The notes: generated by a model not told the origin, from the letters alone. DNA of 64,000 nucleotides from Amylostereum areolatum (GCA_012932865.1 SAXG01000045.1:304758-368757), one strand, 5' to 3'; counted from the first letter of the stretch, positions 35,529-47,504 are shown. Translations and numbers: made by a program.

Positions 35529-37442
35529 TTAGCAGGAGGTAATGACATAGGCGTTCTTCCTTGGAGGTTCAGACAAAGCAGCATTAACCTCGGTCACATA
35601 GCGCCCATGACAACTCATCATGGTACCCAACCCTTGGTGAACTTCGACGTGGATTTCACCGAACGGGTACTTCTCCCCGTCAACAGAGATGTAGCCATGG
35701 TCGCTCAACGGCTTTAACCGATACGCCAGAGCCTTGTAGTACAATGACTATAGAAGAATCGATTGTAAGGTGCACGCCAATAAGAGATATAAATCGGGGA
35801 CGCACGGATTCACGCCAAAAGCCGATCCCGTTTTCTGCGCCATCCATAGCGGTCACCATCTCTCTGCGGGGAACCTGCAGACGGCGTCGAGCCCTTACAA
35901 TGCACGAGGAAGACGGACGACGTACCTCCTCTTGGATCGTTACGTCGATATAGCCGTCATTAGGAATAGACGCGGGAAATTGCATTAAATCTCTTATACA
36001 TTAGGCTGACGAGTGAGAGAGCAGTTAACAAGTGACGAGAACACCCACCTGCTGACATATGCGCCCTTGCCCGCGTAGAGGAACGAAATCGGTTTCTCCA
36101 TCTTAAGCCATCATCGGATATATATTGCAGAGGGACTAAGGACGCCTCGTTATCAACGAAAGCTCCCGTCCTAAAAAGATGCTGCGCATCCTTTTTGTGG
36201 AAGGCCTGCAAGTTGGCGGAAATCTTTGATTTGTCGGTCTCGAGGGCCTTGATTGATATGGAAAACGGGTACGTCTTACGGGTGACAACTGAGCCAGCCC
36301 GGGTTAGCTTCCACTCGTGGAGGAGTATTAAGGAACATACACACTTCCGCGCAGATACCCATAAACGAAACGATTACTGCCAAGGAATCGGAGGTGCTCG
36401 GTACCCAGGTCGACATCAGCCATAAGACCGGTACATTGCGACATGAAGGATAGAGACCTCTTGTTGTTCTGCACGACTGAGCATAGATCGATTGGCATGG
36501 GCCGCCCTGCAGACATAAAAGTTAACAGTTGACTGAAAAAGGTTGTACATTCAGACCTTTGATGGCGGCGAGCGTCGCTATCCCGACATCTTGGCCGTCC
36601 TAAGAGGAATAAGTGAGAAGATAAAGGGGAGGAACGATAGTCTGTCACCTTCAGCCCGTGGAGATTCAAGCTCATGCCATTACCAGAGCCAGCAGGAATG
36701 GGAACGATAGGGGTGCGAAGAGCTTTCATCGGTGTGGAGTGCTCGAGCATTCCATTATACAGTTCATAGATGATACCGTCTCCGGAAACGCACAAGACAG
36801 CATCATACTCGTCGACAGGGAGTTCTTTGCCGATCTTCATAGCGTGCTCGTGGTACTCGGTGACTTAAAGAGCATTTTGTGAGCCAATGGCGGGGAAAGC
36901 CGCAGGTGTGCTCACTCATGGCCTTGTGTTTACATCTGGCTGCGTTGAGTATGGGCTCCACCTTCTTCCTGTATATCTGCGCCGCTTTGCCCTGCAACAG
37001 TCGCCCAGTTATATTAGGGTCTAACAGAGCTAGTTTAGCCACAAACCGGGCCCCCATGGGGATTGATTACCACCAGTAATCTACGCTGTGGCTGTATACC
37101 TAGTGCAGCTCAGTACATAGCGTCACTAGCAGCTACACAAAGCAAGGACCAACCCGCATATGCAGCGTTCATCAACTCTTGGGCCCATTTCTCGGCCTGA
37201 GCCTTGTCTTCGTCGGAGTGCTTCCCTTCCGCCTTGACAATACCTCTCTGTGCCGTAAGGGCGTGCACTGTGACTGTGTGATCAGTTATGGCAGCCCAGA
37301 GGACGCGTCTGAGGGAAAGGTTAAGTTTGGGCTTCGTGGGTGTATTCTTGCGGTGAACGAGAAAGTTGCTGTCTGAGAAAGAGAATATAGAAGGTACGTC
37401 GTTAGATACGAGTTGGAGGGAGCGGGCATTAGAGGCAGACAT
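35529..37442 (-). CDS. Sphingoid long-chain base kinase (DAGK/LCB kinase family)
   Basis: Exons: 37442-37154, 37099-37047, 36991-36916, 36863-36649, 36599-36557, 36506-36345, 36288-36049 (frame break inside), 35992-35926, 35874-35806 and 35747-35529. The N-terminal ~110 residues are a lipid-kinase-specific extension. Then come VVINPHGGPGKAAQIY (ATP site), YDAVLCVSGDGIIYELYNG (SGDG catalytic motif), PIVPIPAGSGNGMSLNL, FVYGYLRG, AMDGAENG and a C-terminal DHGYISVDGE. The enzyme phosphorylates sphingoid bases such as phytosphingosine, giving signalling lipids. Near 36103 the frame shifts by one base between QYISDDG and MEKPISFLYAGKG. Either one base is missing, or an odd intron (GTTGAT...TTAAG) removes the loop. 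Confidence 0.87.
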
Positions 37443-37727
37443 CGTCGTCGTAGGACGCGTTAACTCAGGGATGCGAAGAGAATCGCGCGGCAGACGAGTC
37501 GAAGCCTTTCTCGGCCGACCGCGCGACGCGTCTCTTCACGTGATTGCTATTGCGCGTTTTCGCCGAGTCATCGAGTCATGACTTAGATATATCTATCCTA
37601 CTGGTCGACCGAGTCACCGAAGGATTGCGTTTTTTATAAATAAGTTTCCTGCATCGGACGAGTCTTCATTTTCTCTATCTGTGTCTACCGTTTATCCATC
37701 TCGACTGGATCCTCTTTGACTCCTGCC
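37443..37727. promoter_or_regulatory. Divergent promoter with ACGCGT sites and TATA box
   Basis: The 285-bp gap between the LCB kinase and methyltransferase starts carries two ACGCGT (MluI cell-cycle-box-like) sites at 37455-37460 and 37526-37531. A TATAAATA at 37635-37642 lies about 86 bp before the methyltransferase ATG. Function of the ACGCGT sites is inferred. Confidence 0.5.
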
Positions 37728-38770
37728 ATGGTCAATGTACACCAAATCGCCCAGGTTGGCTTCGGCCAGGGAACCAACGAACTTTACGACAGGTACGCTC
37801 TGGTACAGCCCTGTATATTCAAATCACTGAGTAAAGATAATGGACTCAGAGCGCGTCCTTCGTACCAATCCTCCGCACTGAGCCACATCCGCAAAGCCGT
37901 AGCGAAACCAAACTCGCTCAATATTGTCGAGTAGCCGCTGATCTTCATCCTCTCATCCATATCCATGCCGATCTCCATCGCAGGATAGGTTCCGGCACCG
38001 GGATATTTACCCGTGCCCTACTCGCTCACCCCGAATGGACTTCCTCGATCGGAGCATTGACTGCAGTCGAGCCCAGCGCGGGCATGCGTGAAGTATTCGC
38101 TAAGTCCATATCCGACCAACGCGTATCCGTCCGCGAAGGCGCATTCGATCGCACGGGTGAGCCAGACGGTCAAGTCGATCTGATCGTCATTGCGCAGGTA
38201 AGCCGATTCGCACAGTAAACCGTGCACTTTGAGCGCTCTTAGCGTGAAGCGCATCAGGCATTCCATTGGTGTCCGGATTACGCCGCGGCGGCGGAGGAAT
38301 TTGACCGCATCCTCAAGCCTGACGGCATCGTTGTCCTCATCTGGAATCTCGAAGATCGGTCGGTGATCTTTTATTCTCTTCCTGGCCACCGCTCATCACA
38401 TACATACAGCGAGGCGGCCAAATGGGTCGCCCAGCTTCGTGACCGCATCGAGCAACACGAACATGGTACACCCCAATTCCGCCTTGGGCTCTGGCGCCAG
38501 CTCTTCGAAACGACAGCCTACCAAGACCATTTCTCTCCCCCTGAAGAAGAGACGTGGTCTTACAGCCTTGATGGCTCACTCAAAATCGTAACCGACCGCG
38601 CATTTAGCAAGAGCTACATCGCCATCCAACCCGACGAGGTAAAGGCCAATATCAAGGACGACATCCAGTCGATTGTTGAGCGGGGAGAGGGTAGACGGTG
38701 GATAGATGAGGCGGCGGATATATTCGAGTATCCCTACAAGACGTATACGGTTATCATCAAGCGAAAATAG
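37728..38770 (+). CDS. Class I SAM-dependent methyltransferase
   Basis: Exons: 37728-37792, 37850-37930, 37984-38197, 38258-38358 and 38410-38770 (273 residues). Motif I is NIVEIGSGTGIFTRALL. Then follow ALTAVEPSAGM (acidic ribose binder), QVDLIVIAQAFHW and ILKPDGIVVLIWN. This is the Methyltransf_11 type seen in fungal small-molecule methyltransferases (Crg1/Tmt1-like). The start MVNVHQIAQVGFGQGTNELYDR fits the family N-terminus. The substrate is unknown. The last intron uses GTCGGT, a weaker donor, but keeps phase. Confidence 0.88.
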
Positions 38771-39207
38771 TCATTTACGTACTTACGATGGCCCACGCTC
38801 ACGTCCATAACTTTGCTGTCCAGACTTTAAAGCTTAAAGAGCGAGATTTTTCTCAAGAAATACCACAATGAGCACAGTGGGTGGTGGCGAGTATACAAAA
38901 CATTCGTCAATGGTGAAGGGAATATGTAATGGATACATGGTGGACAAGTAGCTCGGCTACAACGACAAAGCAGGAACACACGTCAAGGGAGGACGCAGAA
39001 AAAAGGGAATGGTATGCAAGACCAGGGATGTAAGTAGAGGAGATACAGCAGACGACCGGCGGAACCAAATAGTGAGGAATAGAAAAGACAGCTATGGCGA
39101 CAGATGGGGATGGACGAGAGAAATTACGCGCGATACCTAGCGAGACCGGGATTAACGTACCGTACAAAGGCAGGAAGGCCAAGGAGGGAAATCAGGGCAC
39201 GGATAAC
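38771..39207. other. Convergent intergenic gap
   Basis: The gap lies between the methyltransferase (+) and the unknown conserved gene (-) 3' ends. ORFs here are short and unconvincing; nothing else is seen. Confidence 0.5.
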
Positions 39208-41076
39208 TTATGAAATCTCGAGCACGGAGGTTTCTAGCACACGGAACAGGTTCGGATCCTTCGAATCCTCCGACCAACCCACGATCTCTCTCCAGTTTTG
39301 AGCGTTCGCTTCCTTCTCTCCCGCGCCCGCAAAGATACCCATGTCATCCTCGCTCAATCCTCGGAATATGAGGAAGAGCCGAGTAAAGACGCAAGGATCG
39401 GCAGTGACGGACATGTCGATGGCCGCGGCGATGCGAGCGGGAGACAGGAATCGGTACGCAATGTATTTGTGCTCCGCAAAGTCGTGAATGTGGGTGCTAA
39501 TGATTTGTCAGTGATGAGCCCGGTAGATTGAAGAAGACACGAACTTGATGAAATCGGTGCGCGCATGGACAGACATGCCCAGTTGGTCCAGGACGATCAT
39601 AAGGTGTGGGATGAAGTCTAGGAACGACATGGCAAAGCTGTTTCGAGGGGCTACAAATTCATTCGGGTCCAGCATAGAAGGCTCTGGCCTGTAGCGAAAC
39701 CTGTGGATCAAGATCATGCAGCCCTAAGGGGAAGAGATACGCACATCACTTCATAGTATATAGCAGTCGAAACCATCTCCGTTTCGAAATGTTCAAACCC
39801 ACCGCCTGGGTGAACACGGAGGAAATACTTCACTTTACCCTCTTCAAGCGGTTCCGCTCGGGGCCAGGTGATGCCCAGTTTCCACATGGGGGAACATGTG
39901 AGTGTGAGGTCGCAATATTGCATAGCCGGAGCAAGGAGACTCAAGCGACATTTGGCAACTGGGGGTTTTGCCGCGACAGCGAGCTTTGCGACGACTCTGG
40001 AGTCAATCATGAGGTCGGGCCTCACATCGTCGCTGGCCAGGCGTGTGCCACTGAACTCCATGTTGTGATTGTCTCCGTCATGAACAATGTTCAATTTTCC
40101 CCAGAACATGCCATCCACAGTGGTGCCATCTTCCATGCGAGCCATATCCAATTCGTCGGAGGAAACCAGGGTATCAAGCGCCACATGTTGACCGGGCATC
40201 AGCTCGAGGTTGAAAGTGGCAGGCATCTCCAGCACCGGCGGCGGCCTGTAATACGAATTAGAGCTAGAAAGTCAAACTTCCCTAACCAGTTGGATACTTA
40301 CGGCGGAGTTCTGGGTAGAATAGGTAGACAATATGGGTGAGCGCGATATACCATAGTTGGTAAAGAATATCACTGACGGAGGCTCATCGGGCGGCGGGGG
40401 CCCATCGCTGACGATTTCCACGCGCAAACCAGGGACACCCATGGTAGCAATTTGGTAAGAGTCTTCACCGGTCAGCTGGACAATCAACATGTTCAAAAGG
40501 CATAAAGGATGGAGGTATCAACAGGCGCACATAAACATAATCTCCGGAGACAAGGCGCTAAGAGGGAGGTCAGTATAAGCTGTAAACAGAGGACCGGAAA
40601 CATACCGCGGTCTGGATGTGAACATAGTCGATCGGTACGCGAAGGCTGAAGATCGCATCCGGAGGGGGCTTCGTCCAATCTCTAGCAAGACTTTCGAGTT
40701 CCTAAGAACGAAGGGTGTGAGAGGACAGTGCGACGGATGGGACGTCGAGACGCATACGACGTATGTTGGCGGAAGCTGGGCCACATTGTAAGATGAGCAG
40801 GAGGAGGGATACAGATCAAACGGGTGGGGCATACCATGCGGACGGTTTCCATATCGCCGTAGACGAGAGTGAGAAGACGTTGTCTGCTCAGTGCCATCTG
40901 TGGAGGAGGCTGTTGCTGTTGCTGCTGGCGAATGTCTGGCTCCCTCTTCCCTCCCTTGAATTTGTGCCAGAAGGAGGGAAGACTGGAGTTTGTGGAACTG
41001 CGACGAAAGAAAGGCAGGGTGATGAGATACGGAGGGGGAATAAGGAAAGACAAACGCACGCGGGAGAGGCGAGCAT
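39208..41076 (-). CDS. Conserved protein of unknown function, nine exons
   Basis: Exons: 41076-41060, 40997-40835, 40701-40606, 40557-40531, 40475-40378, 40310-40302, 40245-39745, 39700-39545 and 39496-39208 (451 residues). The N-terminus has a Gln run and QMALSRQRLLTLVYGDMETV. A central Pro-rich hinge (DGPPPPDEPPTPPPPPVLEM) depends on a 9-nt exon that fixes an otherwise broken frame. The C-terminal half has a beta-rich domain (MPATFNLELMPGQHVALDTL, YFLRVHPGGGFEHFETEMVSTAIYYEVMF) and RNSFAMSFLDFIPHLMIVLDQLGM...ARTDFI. This last part weakly recalls bacterial proteins of unknown function with a strand-rich domain and a helix like this. No signal peptide or catalytic motif is clear. I do not know the function. 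Confidence 0.82.
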
Positions 41077-41737
41077 GGCTTGCTCGTTGCGGCAACGTGT
41101 GCAGAGGAAGGTGAAAGATGGGTGAAGGAGCGAGTACGGAGAGGAGATGTATTCGAATCTGAAGACACGAGGCCCCGCCCGGTCCGTTCTCCAATTCGAG
41201 CAAACACGGTCCGAAAATCTACCAGATATCGTCCAGATATCGCCAAGATCTTCGGAGCGCGGTCCAATACCCTTGGCCCTACTGGTCGTGTGCTGACTCG
41301 AGCGGTGTTGTGTGAGGGCAAAGGGCAGAACGGCGACGATGGTGCGTCGGACGGCGGCTACGGTCGCGATATGAATTGATTGTAGATCGACGTCGGCGTC
41401 GAGCGCGTCGCGTCGGAGTCGAGGAGCGCGTCGCGGCGTCGCCGTTTCACGTGGCTTCTTTGATCCGTCTCTTCCGACCCCCCTCATCAACCTCCAATGA
41501 TATGCAGACTATGCAGCTGTTTTGGATTTTGTGAGAGTGCGCTTGACTCAAATATGCGAAAGAGTGAATACTAAGATACGCTCCGGGCAAGACAATACGC
41601 ATTGGCCGCAGTCAAGGACAATAATTGTGACGCGGGCCAGAGTCACGTACTGAGACGCGTCTGGCTTCTGCAGACTGCCTTTCGACCGTAACCTTCGTCC
41701 CTTCGCTCTTCCCAACATTTGAGGCCGTCCCTCTAGA
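41077..41737. promoter_or_regulatory. Divergent promoter, unknown gene / CMR1
   Basis: The 661-bp gap holds both 5' regions. A CG-dense block lies at 41388-41447 with the 12-bp word GAGCGCGTCGCG at 41401 and again at 41424, next to a CACGTG at 41448. An ACGCGT (MCB-like) lies at 41655-41660, 78 bp before the CMR1 ATG; another, at 41754-41759, falls in its first intron. Confidence 0.5.
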
Positions 41738-44008
41738 ATGCCCACAGCATAGTACGCGTGCCCTTTCCATTCGTTGTTCCAGGCGCTGACAGCGTCATAG
41801 TGAGCTCGAGCGCGAGGCGAACATCGCCCGCAATCGCGCGCTGCTCGAGCAACTTGAACTGAAAGAAGCGGTCGCCGCCCTCGGCATACCAGCAAAACAA
41901 AAACCTCCACCCAGGGAGAAGAAGGCCAAACCTATACAGCCTGCACATAGGGCTAAGAATGTGGCCGCAGAACCTTCGCGACGGCAGTCGGCGCGTCTCA
42001 AACGCTCATTCGTGGACCCTAACGAATCGCCCGCGAAGAGGCAAAAACGCGAGGTATTCAGCATCCAAATCTTGGCAGACGTGTACCTTATCTCTACGCA
42101 AAGCAAGACGACGAGCTCGCTCGTCGCAAAGAAGAGGAAGAGAGGCTGGCAGAAGAGGAGCGCGCACGCGAAGCCAAGAAACCTCGGCACCACGAGCTCG
42201 ATATATCTACGCTGGCCGACGGTGAAGCGTGGGACGCTAGGCAACTATCCAGTTTTATGGACTTGATTCAAACCTTAGGTTCAAAGCGGCACACGCGCCG
42301 GTTGCCAGACCAAGACGCCTTCGTCTTTGAAGAGGATACGAAAGAGGAGGTCGAGGTCGCAGCTCTCCGCACTCGACTGCAGAAGCTCAAGGTCGTTGCT
42401 CGCGCGAAGGTCACCATCGATAGGGTGTATAGCGCTGCCTATCATCCTGAGGTGACTAAAGACCTCATCTTCTTTGGTGGTGAGTTTACTACCCTGGCCT
42501 TGTGAACCCCACTTCCGTTCCTTATTCCGTTCAGACAAACACGGCCAGCTGGGTATTTGGGATGCTAGGGCCCCCCCCGGAGAGAGCGACGATGCCGATG
42601 ACGACAATGAAGTACCTTCGGCAGATCGTGAAGGAGGAAAATACTGGCGTTTGCAGCCCCACTGGCCAGCGACGTCGAAGTCATCAATATCGTGCATCAA
42701 ATTTGACCCTTTCAACTGCCACACCGTTCGTTCTGATCTTTGTACTCGAGCATGATTCTCATCAACTCCTCTAGGTATACACAAGCGCATACGACTGCAC
42801 TGTCCGAAGCCTCTCGTTTGAAACCGGCCTTTCATCGGAAGTGTTCTCCACGGACGACCTCTTGATTAATAGTATCGACGTTCCACCTGCGACTCATGAA
42901 ATGTGGCTGTCCGATGCAGCCGGTGGTGTGACGCATCTGGATCTTCGTCAGGACAAGTCCAAAGCGCGATGGTATCAACTGTCGGATCAGAAAATCGGAT
43001 GTATAAGTGCAAACCCCCAGAATCCATCCTTTTTACTCACGGCATCCAATAGCCGCTTGCTCAGGTGAGTTACACGCAGCTTTAGTGGAACATACACCTC
43101 GAGATGGTATTACCTCAACAGGGTATGGGACGCTCGAAAATTAGATGGCATGCCGGTCAGTGACTATACACCATCTCTTCGTTGGAGACTCGGCCTGGAT
43201 CCTAATCACTTGAGTAGATCTCCGGGGGCTCCCTCGACTTCGATTCAGAGAAGATCGGCAGTTTTCTATCTTCAGATTCGGGTAAAGCGTGCCAGCGCGC
43301 CGAGTTCAAGCATGATAAGTCTGTCAGCTCAGCATATTGGGATCCATCAGGTCGAACGATCGTGAGCACGAGTTACGACGACACCATCCGCCGTGAGTAG
43401 TCCCGGTTGACAATGTATATCACCATCGCGATTGACATACTGTTAGTGTGGGACGTGAAACCTTCCAGCCTTTCCAAGGGAGCACCTTTTTCGAGTTTTA
43501 AGCCATTTGGTCGCATACGGCACAACTGTCAAACTGTACGTATCTGAAACTACCCGATCGACGCCGTAGCTGATATCCAATCGCCAGGGTAAATGGCTAA
43601 CAATCCTAAAGGCTCAGTGGTCCCAAAACCCTGATGTATATCCTCACTTTACAGTAGGCGTTCGTTTCCCACTTCACAAAACCTCGCTGATTCAGGTTCT
43701 AGATCGGGAATATGGACCATTCTCTGGACATCTTTACGTGCAAGGTTTGTGTGCTCGTTTCGCGTGATGCAGCATCGCCGACTTTCTCTTCCAGGGTGTT
43801 CCTCTTGTGAAGTTATCCGATCGCAGTCGGTGAGTTCATTCCATCTTAGGTTTCCCCTATGTACGTTTGTGCTTATCAGCCCTTCTCCGTTAGGATCACC
43901 GCCGTGCAAGCCGTGTCCTGCTCTCATCCAAGTGTGGTTGAGCGGGTGGCGACCGGAAATGCTAGCGGCCGCTGCGTTTTATGGGCACCGCCGGAGGACT
44001 ATGAATGA
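41738..44008 (+). CDS. CMR1: WD40 DNA-damage-binding protein Cmr1 (WDR76 type)
   Basis: Twelve exons: 41738-41751, 41801-42053, 42104-42479, 42535-42725, 42775-43064, 43122-43155, 43218-43392, 43447-43535, 43588-43653, 43703-43744, 43795-43829 and 43894-44008 (559 residues). The start MPTAYELEREANIARNRALLEQL is the Cmr1 signature helix; its first 14 nt are a separate exon. A charged linker (SARLKR, KRQKRE, EEERLAEEER) leads into about seven WD repeats, for example FFGDKHGQLGIWDA, LLRVWDARKL and STSYDDTIRLWD. Cmr1 binds UV-damaged DNA and acts in genome stability and protein quality sites in yeast. The reading frame is unbroken. Confidence 0.93.
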
Positions 44009-44412
44009 TCTATGTTGGATCATCCGATTTCTCGATCTCCGAACGGCGCTCTGACCCGTTGCGTTGCCTGACACTCGGCCAATTTTACACTTGACTGGAC
44101 GCACAATAGAGAGATCGTACCAATGCATACATACTTTCTCACTCGTTCTCTTCCCTCTGTCGTAATGCCTGCGCCATCCCCGACGGATGGCACCTTGTCC
44201 TCCGTGATCTGTGACCAGTAGACTCCCTTTGCGTAAAGGTCAATCACCATGTAGGACACAATTCACATAAGACATGTCTGGACGCGACGCGACGCGTCTG
44301 TGTGCGAATGTTTGGTGTCGCGGGGCATCAGCATATCAGCAATTGTGCAGGTAACTTATGTACCGAAATATCAGCTCTTCCTCTCAAAGTTCAATTGAAT
44401 TGCCCCCAGGAC
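44009..44412. promoter_or_regulatory. Intergenic region upstream of NTM1-type gene
   Basis: The 404-bp gap contains a threefold GACGC repeat ending in an ACGCGT site at 44281-44298, about 115 bp before the next ATG. No gene is seen. Confidence 0.4.
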
Positions 44413-45430
44413 ATGTCCGTAGAGATCGAAAAATCTGTCCCAGTAGTGGAGGACGGTATCAAGTACTGGACTTCCCAGCCCGCAAGCGACGATGGCGTCC
44501 TGGGTGAGTGAATTTAGAACGCAATCACATCGGGCCTCATCTCACATTCCTAGGCGGTTATGGTACCGGGGTAGGTACACGAATATAACTTTTTTGCAAC
44601 TTACTCACCGTGTCTCCCAGTCCCTTCCCCGCGTGGAGTCTCTGGGATCACGCCAATTTATCCTATACATCCGACCGGACCTCTGCATCGTACCATCCGC
44701 GCTTCGCCCTCTGAACATCATTCCGCCACCAAGACGTACCCGTGCACTGGACGTGGGTGCAGGAGTCGGGCGTGTCACTTCTGACACACTACTACACCTC
44801 GTCTCGGACGTTGTCCTTGTCGAACCTGTCGAAAGCCTCCTACAAGAAGCGATCGCCCGCGGACAAGCTAGCTCGTCCACTACGCAGTCAAGCGGAGTGG
44901 AACCACGGTCCAGACAATGGAAAGGTATTGCAGATGCATCCAAGAGTGTTACCTTCTTGCAGGACACCCTTCAATCTATCAATCCTCGCAGGCCTACAGA
45001 TTCATCCACGTACATTGGGCGCGTAGGATACACGCCAGAACCCTCAGATGATGATCTAAACTCTGGATTCGACATCATCTGGTGCCAGTGGTGCTTGATG
45101 TACATGAGCGATACCGACCTAGTCGCGTTCTTCAGGAGGGGCCAAGCTGCACTCAGGGAACTCGACAAGAGCGTAATCGTTGTAAAAGAGAATGTCTCCC
45201 AAGATGGTTTGGATGAGGATGGATGCTTGTCCCCTTCGGTCACTTTCGACAAAGATGACTCTAGCGTGACCAGGTTTGCGCATGTTGTCACCCGGTTCTC
45301 GAATATCCATTGATGTTCCTGCAGGTCAGATCAAGCGTGGAAGGGTCTCTTCAAGGAGGGAGGCTTGACACTCGTTCATGAGCAGGTGCAAAACGGTCTG
45401 CCGGAAGGCCTTTATGTGGTAAAAATGTGA
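44413..45430 (+). CDS. Alpha-N-terminal protein methyltransferase (NTMT1/Tae1 type)
   Basis: Exons: 44413-44503, 44554-44570, 44621-45273 and 45325-45430 (288 residues). Family marks: IKYWTSQPASDDGVLGGYGTG at the N-terminus, ALDVGAGVGRVTSDTLL (motif I), VVLVEPVESLLQEA, FDIIWCQWCLMYMSD and IVVKENV. These enzymes trimethylate or dimethylate the N-terminal amine of X-P-K proteins such as ribosomal proteins. Two inserts rich in Ser/Arg and acidic residues (about 120-145 and 160-190) are longer than in yeast Tae1. The 17-nt second exon is well supported by phase. Confidence 0.93.
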
Positions 45431-45656
45431 GCGTTCACGGTTTCACCCTTAGATTTCTGCAGGTCGCTTAAGCGTTCTCGAAGGTATGCAGTAAGATGAT
45501 GCGAAGCGGGCATGTATCCTGAAAACGATGAAAACGATATGTACAAATACAACTATTGAGACGAAGTGGAAATGAGTGTATGGTAATACTAAAGAGCTAA
45601 AGAACCCCCCTGCATGTAAGTCAGTAATGGTAATGGTTGTCTGTGGCGCGCACAAG

Positions 45657-46811
45657 TCAATTGGTCATGCGTGTAGCTCGAGCACGGGTCTCCTGCTCGC
45701 GCGAGAGCACTGCTTCAGACAAGCTCGTACGCCGACGGTATTCTTCGCGTTCCCGGACTCCAGGGGCAACAGACTTGACCGCGCGTTCCAGCATGGGCCA
45801 AATGTCATCCGATGTCTCTCCCTGCAGCGAAACAAGCTTGGACGACGGATGTTGTGAGGGAGACGCATAGTACGATAGCAGTGGGGATGTTGATGCATAG
45901 AATTGGGCCAGTCTACGAGAAAATACTTCCTGGAACGAGTCGAATTGCCGTTAGACACAAACAAGCGAAGGACAGTATACAGACGCACAGGATTGTCATC
46001 GGGTCGCTTTGAAAGAGGTTCGCCGGTCTCGTCATCGAGTCCGTCAATCCTCGGTCGGTTATAAGACATGTTGTAAACGCGACCCGACGGAAGGTGAACC
46101 CAGCGATCCGAGATCCTGCTGAGAATAATCTCGTCCGGTACATTGAGGTTGACAATCAGACTGAGGGGCATATTTTGATTTCTAAGCTCGCAAGAGAAGT
46201 GTAAGAGACGGGGCGATCAGGTGACATTTATGTCTTACCGTAGATGCGTGTCCAGCAGTTTTCCCTGGCCCAAAGTTCGGGGGAAACCGTCAAGAATCCA
46301 ATGCTACGGGGGAGCTCGGTGAGCCATCGACGATAAGCACGGAGACAACGCGCACTTTGTTGTGCAAATGATCGAGCTTGGTGGTGACTACTTTGAGCAT
46401 GATATCATCCGGAAGAAGGCCGCCGCTTGCGACGATTCCCTCCGCAATCCGTCCCACTTCCGTCCTTCACGTGAACATGAATGCTTAATACCGACCTCCG
46501 AAAGACGAGAAAGACAATGCACATACTTTTCTGCGATATGCTGCCTAAGGAGGTCGCCAGTGGAAAGAGAGAGGATGTCGTACTTCTTCACGAGACGAGC
46601 GGAGAGTGTGCCCTTTCCCGCGCCCGGTTTGCCGAACATGATCATACGCAATGTACCGGTGGAATCATGGGCATCGTGGGTACCCTGTCGTTGGTGATTG
46701 AGAAAAAAAAGGGAGAGCCTTGGCGTAAGAGGGACTAGTGGTGAAGGGTCGGGAATGCGCGCGTGCGCTCTGTCGGACGGCAGTGCGAAGAGGCTGGACG
46801 GAGGCGGACAT
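45657..46811 (-). CDS. ADK2: Mitochondrial adenylate kinase (GTP:AMP phosphotransferase type)
   Basis: Exons 2-6: 46684-46527, 46464-46356, 46303-46239, 46181-45989 and 45929-45657 join cleanly (265 residues). Motifs: MFGKPGAGKGTLSARL (P-loop), SLSTGDLLR, WILDGFPRTLGQG, a LID with SDRWVHLPSGRVYN, and DDNPEVFSRRL. The lid lacks the zinc cysteines and fits eukaryotic AK3/Adk2, which recycles AMP or GMP in the mitochondrial matrix. The first exon from ATG 46811 encodes an Arg/Ser-rich presequence (MSASVQPLRTAVRQSARA), but its link is unclear. The T8 run at about 46713-46720 breaks the frame by one base; a T7 run, or an intron ending CGACAG, would fix it. Confidence 0.88.
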
Positions 46812-47504
46812 ATCGTGGGGGAGATGAAAGGAGGCAGTAGGAATATCTAGGAAGTGTGTGAGATTTAAACATAAATGCGGGAGGTTGGGAATCTGCATAC
46901 TTGTGTAGTCTGCCGCTCACTTTCGTCAGCAGGTGGGATCGGAGGACCGGGGGTCGGAGCGACGGAGCAGGTGCTGTGTGGGGCGAAAAGAATACGCTCA
47001 GGCAGGATGCACCCACTCCTCGTCGTCGTCGTCGTCGTCGACCAGGTTGTAGCGGAGCTGGTGAAGGGATACCGGTGAACGAACGTAAACGGCTGGACCT
47101 GCTTGACTGACTCGAGATCTGCCCAGACGTTCCACTTCCGATCGGTCCGGACGCGGGGCACCCCAAACAAAGGGTCTGTTGGGGAACTCAGGAACTCAGA
47201 ACTCCGTACTTACTTACTTATATTGGTTAGTACATGTATGTACATATCTTGCGTCCTCGCCGAACGACTCCTAGATTCCTACGTACACTCCGTCGGCAGT
47301 CACACGTCCATATTTTCATTCATCAACCCAGCTGTGCAATCGGTTTATACAGCGCATACTAAGGAACAGGCTAGTCTCCGTGGCTGACCTAACCAGAAGA
47401 TAGTCGTTCTGGTTGTACGGGAACAGGCGTATAACTTGCGAGGCTGAGCCTGTCAAGCATCGAACGTCCCTCAGGTTCCCTTCCGATACGTACAATGGAA
47501 GCTG
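46812..47504. other. Intergenic region with CGT microsatellite
   Basis: This gap carries the adenylate kinase promoter and COQ11 3' flank. A (CGT)6 microsatellite lies at 47021-47040. Open frames across it on the minus strand show no family traits. Confidence 0.4.
47021..47040. repeat. (CGT)n microsatellite
   Basis: Six CGT units plus CG, upstream of the adenylate kinase gene. It is not part of a supported coding exon. Confidence 0.85.

Noticed and set aside
37728..38770. Secondary-metabolite cluster around the methyltransferases
   Set aside because: No polyketide synthase, peptide synthetase, terpene synthase or P450 is present nearby.
45328..45500. Extra 3' intron in the N-terminal methyltransferase gene
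   Set aside because: The intron would be only 36 nt; the TGA at 45428 fits the family end.
47021..47040. Microsatellite as part of a repeat array such as CRISPR
   Set aside because: It is a simple CGT repeat without spacers, and the genome is eukaryotic.
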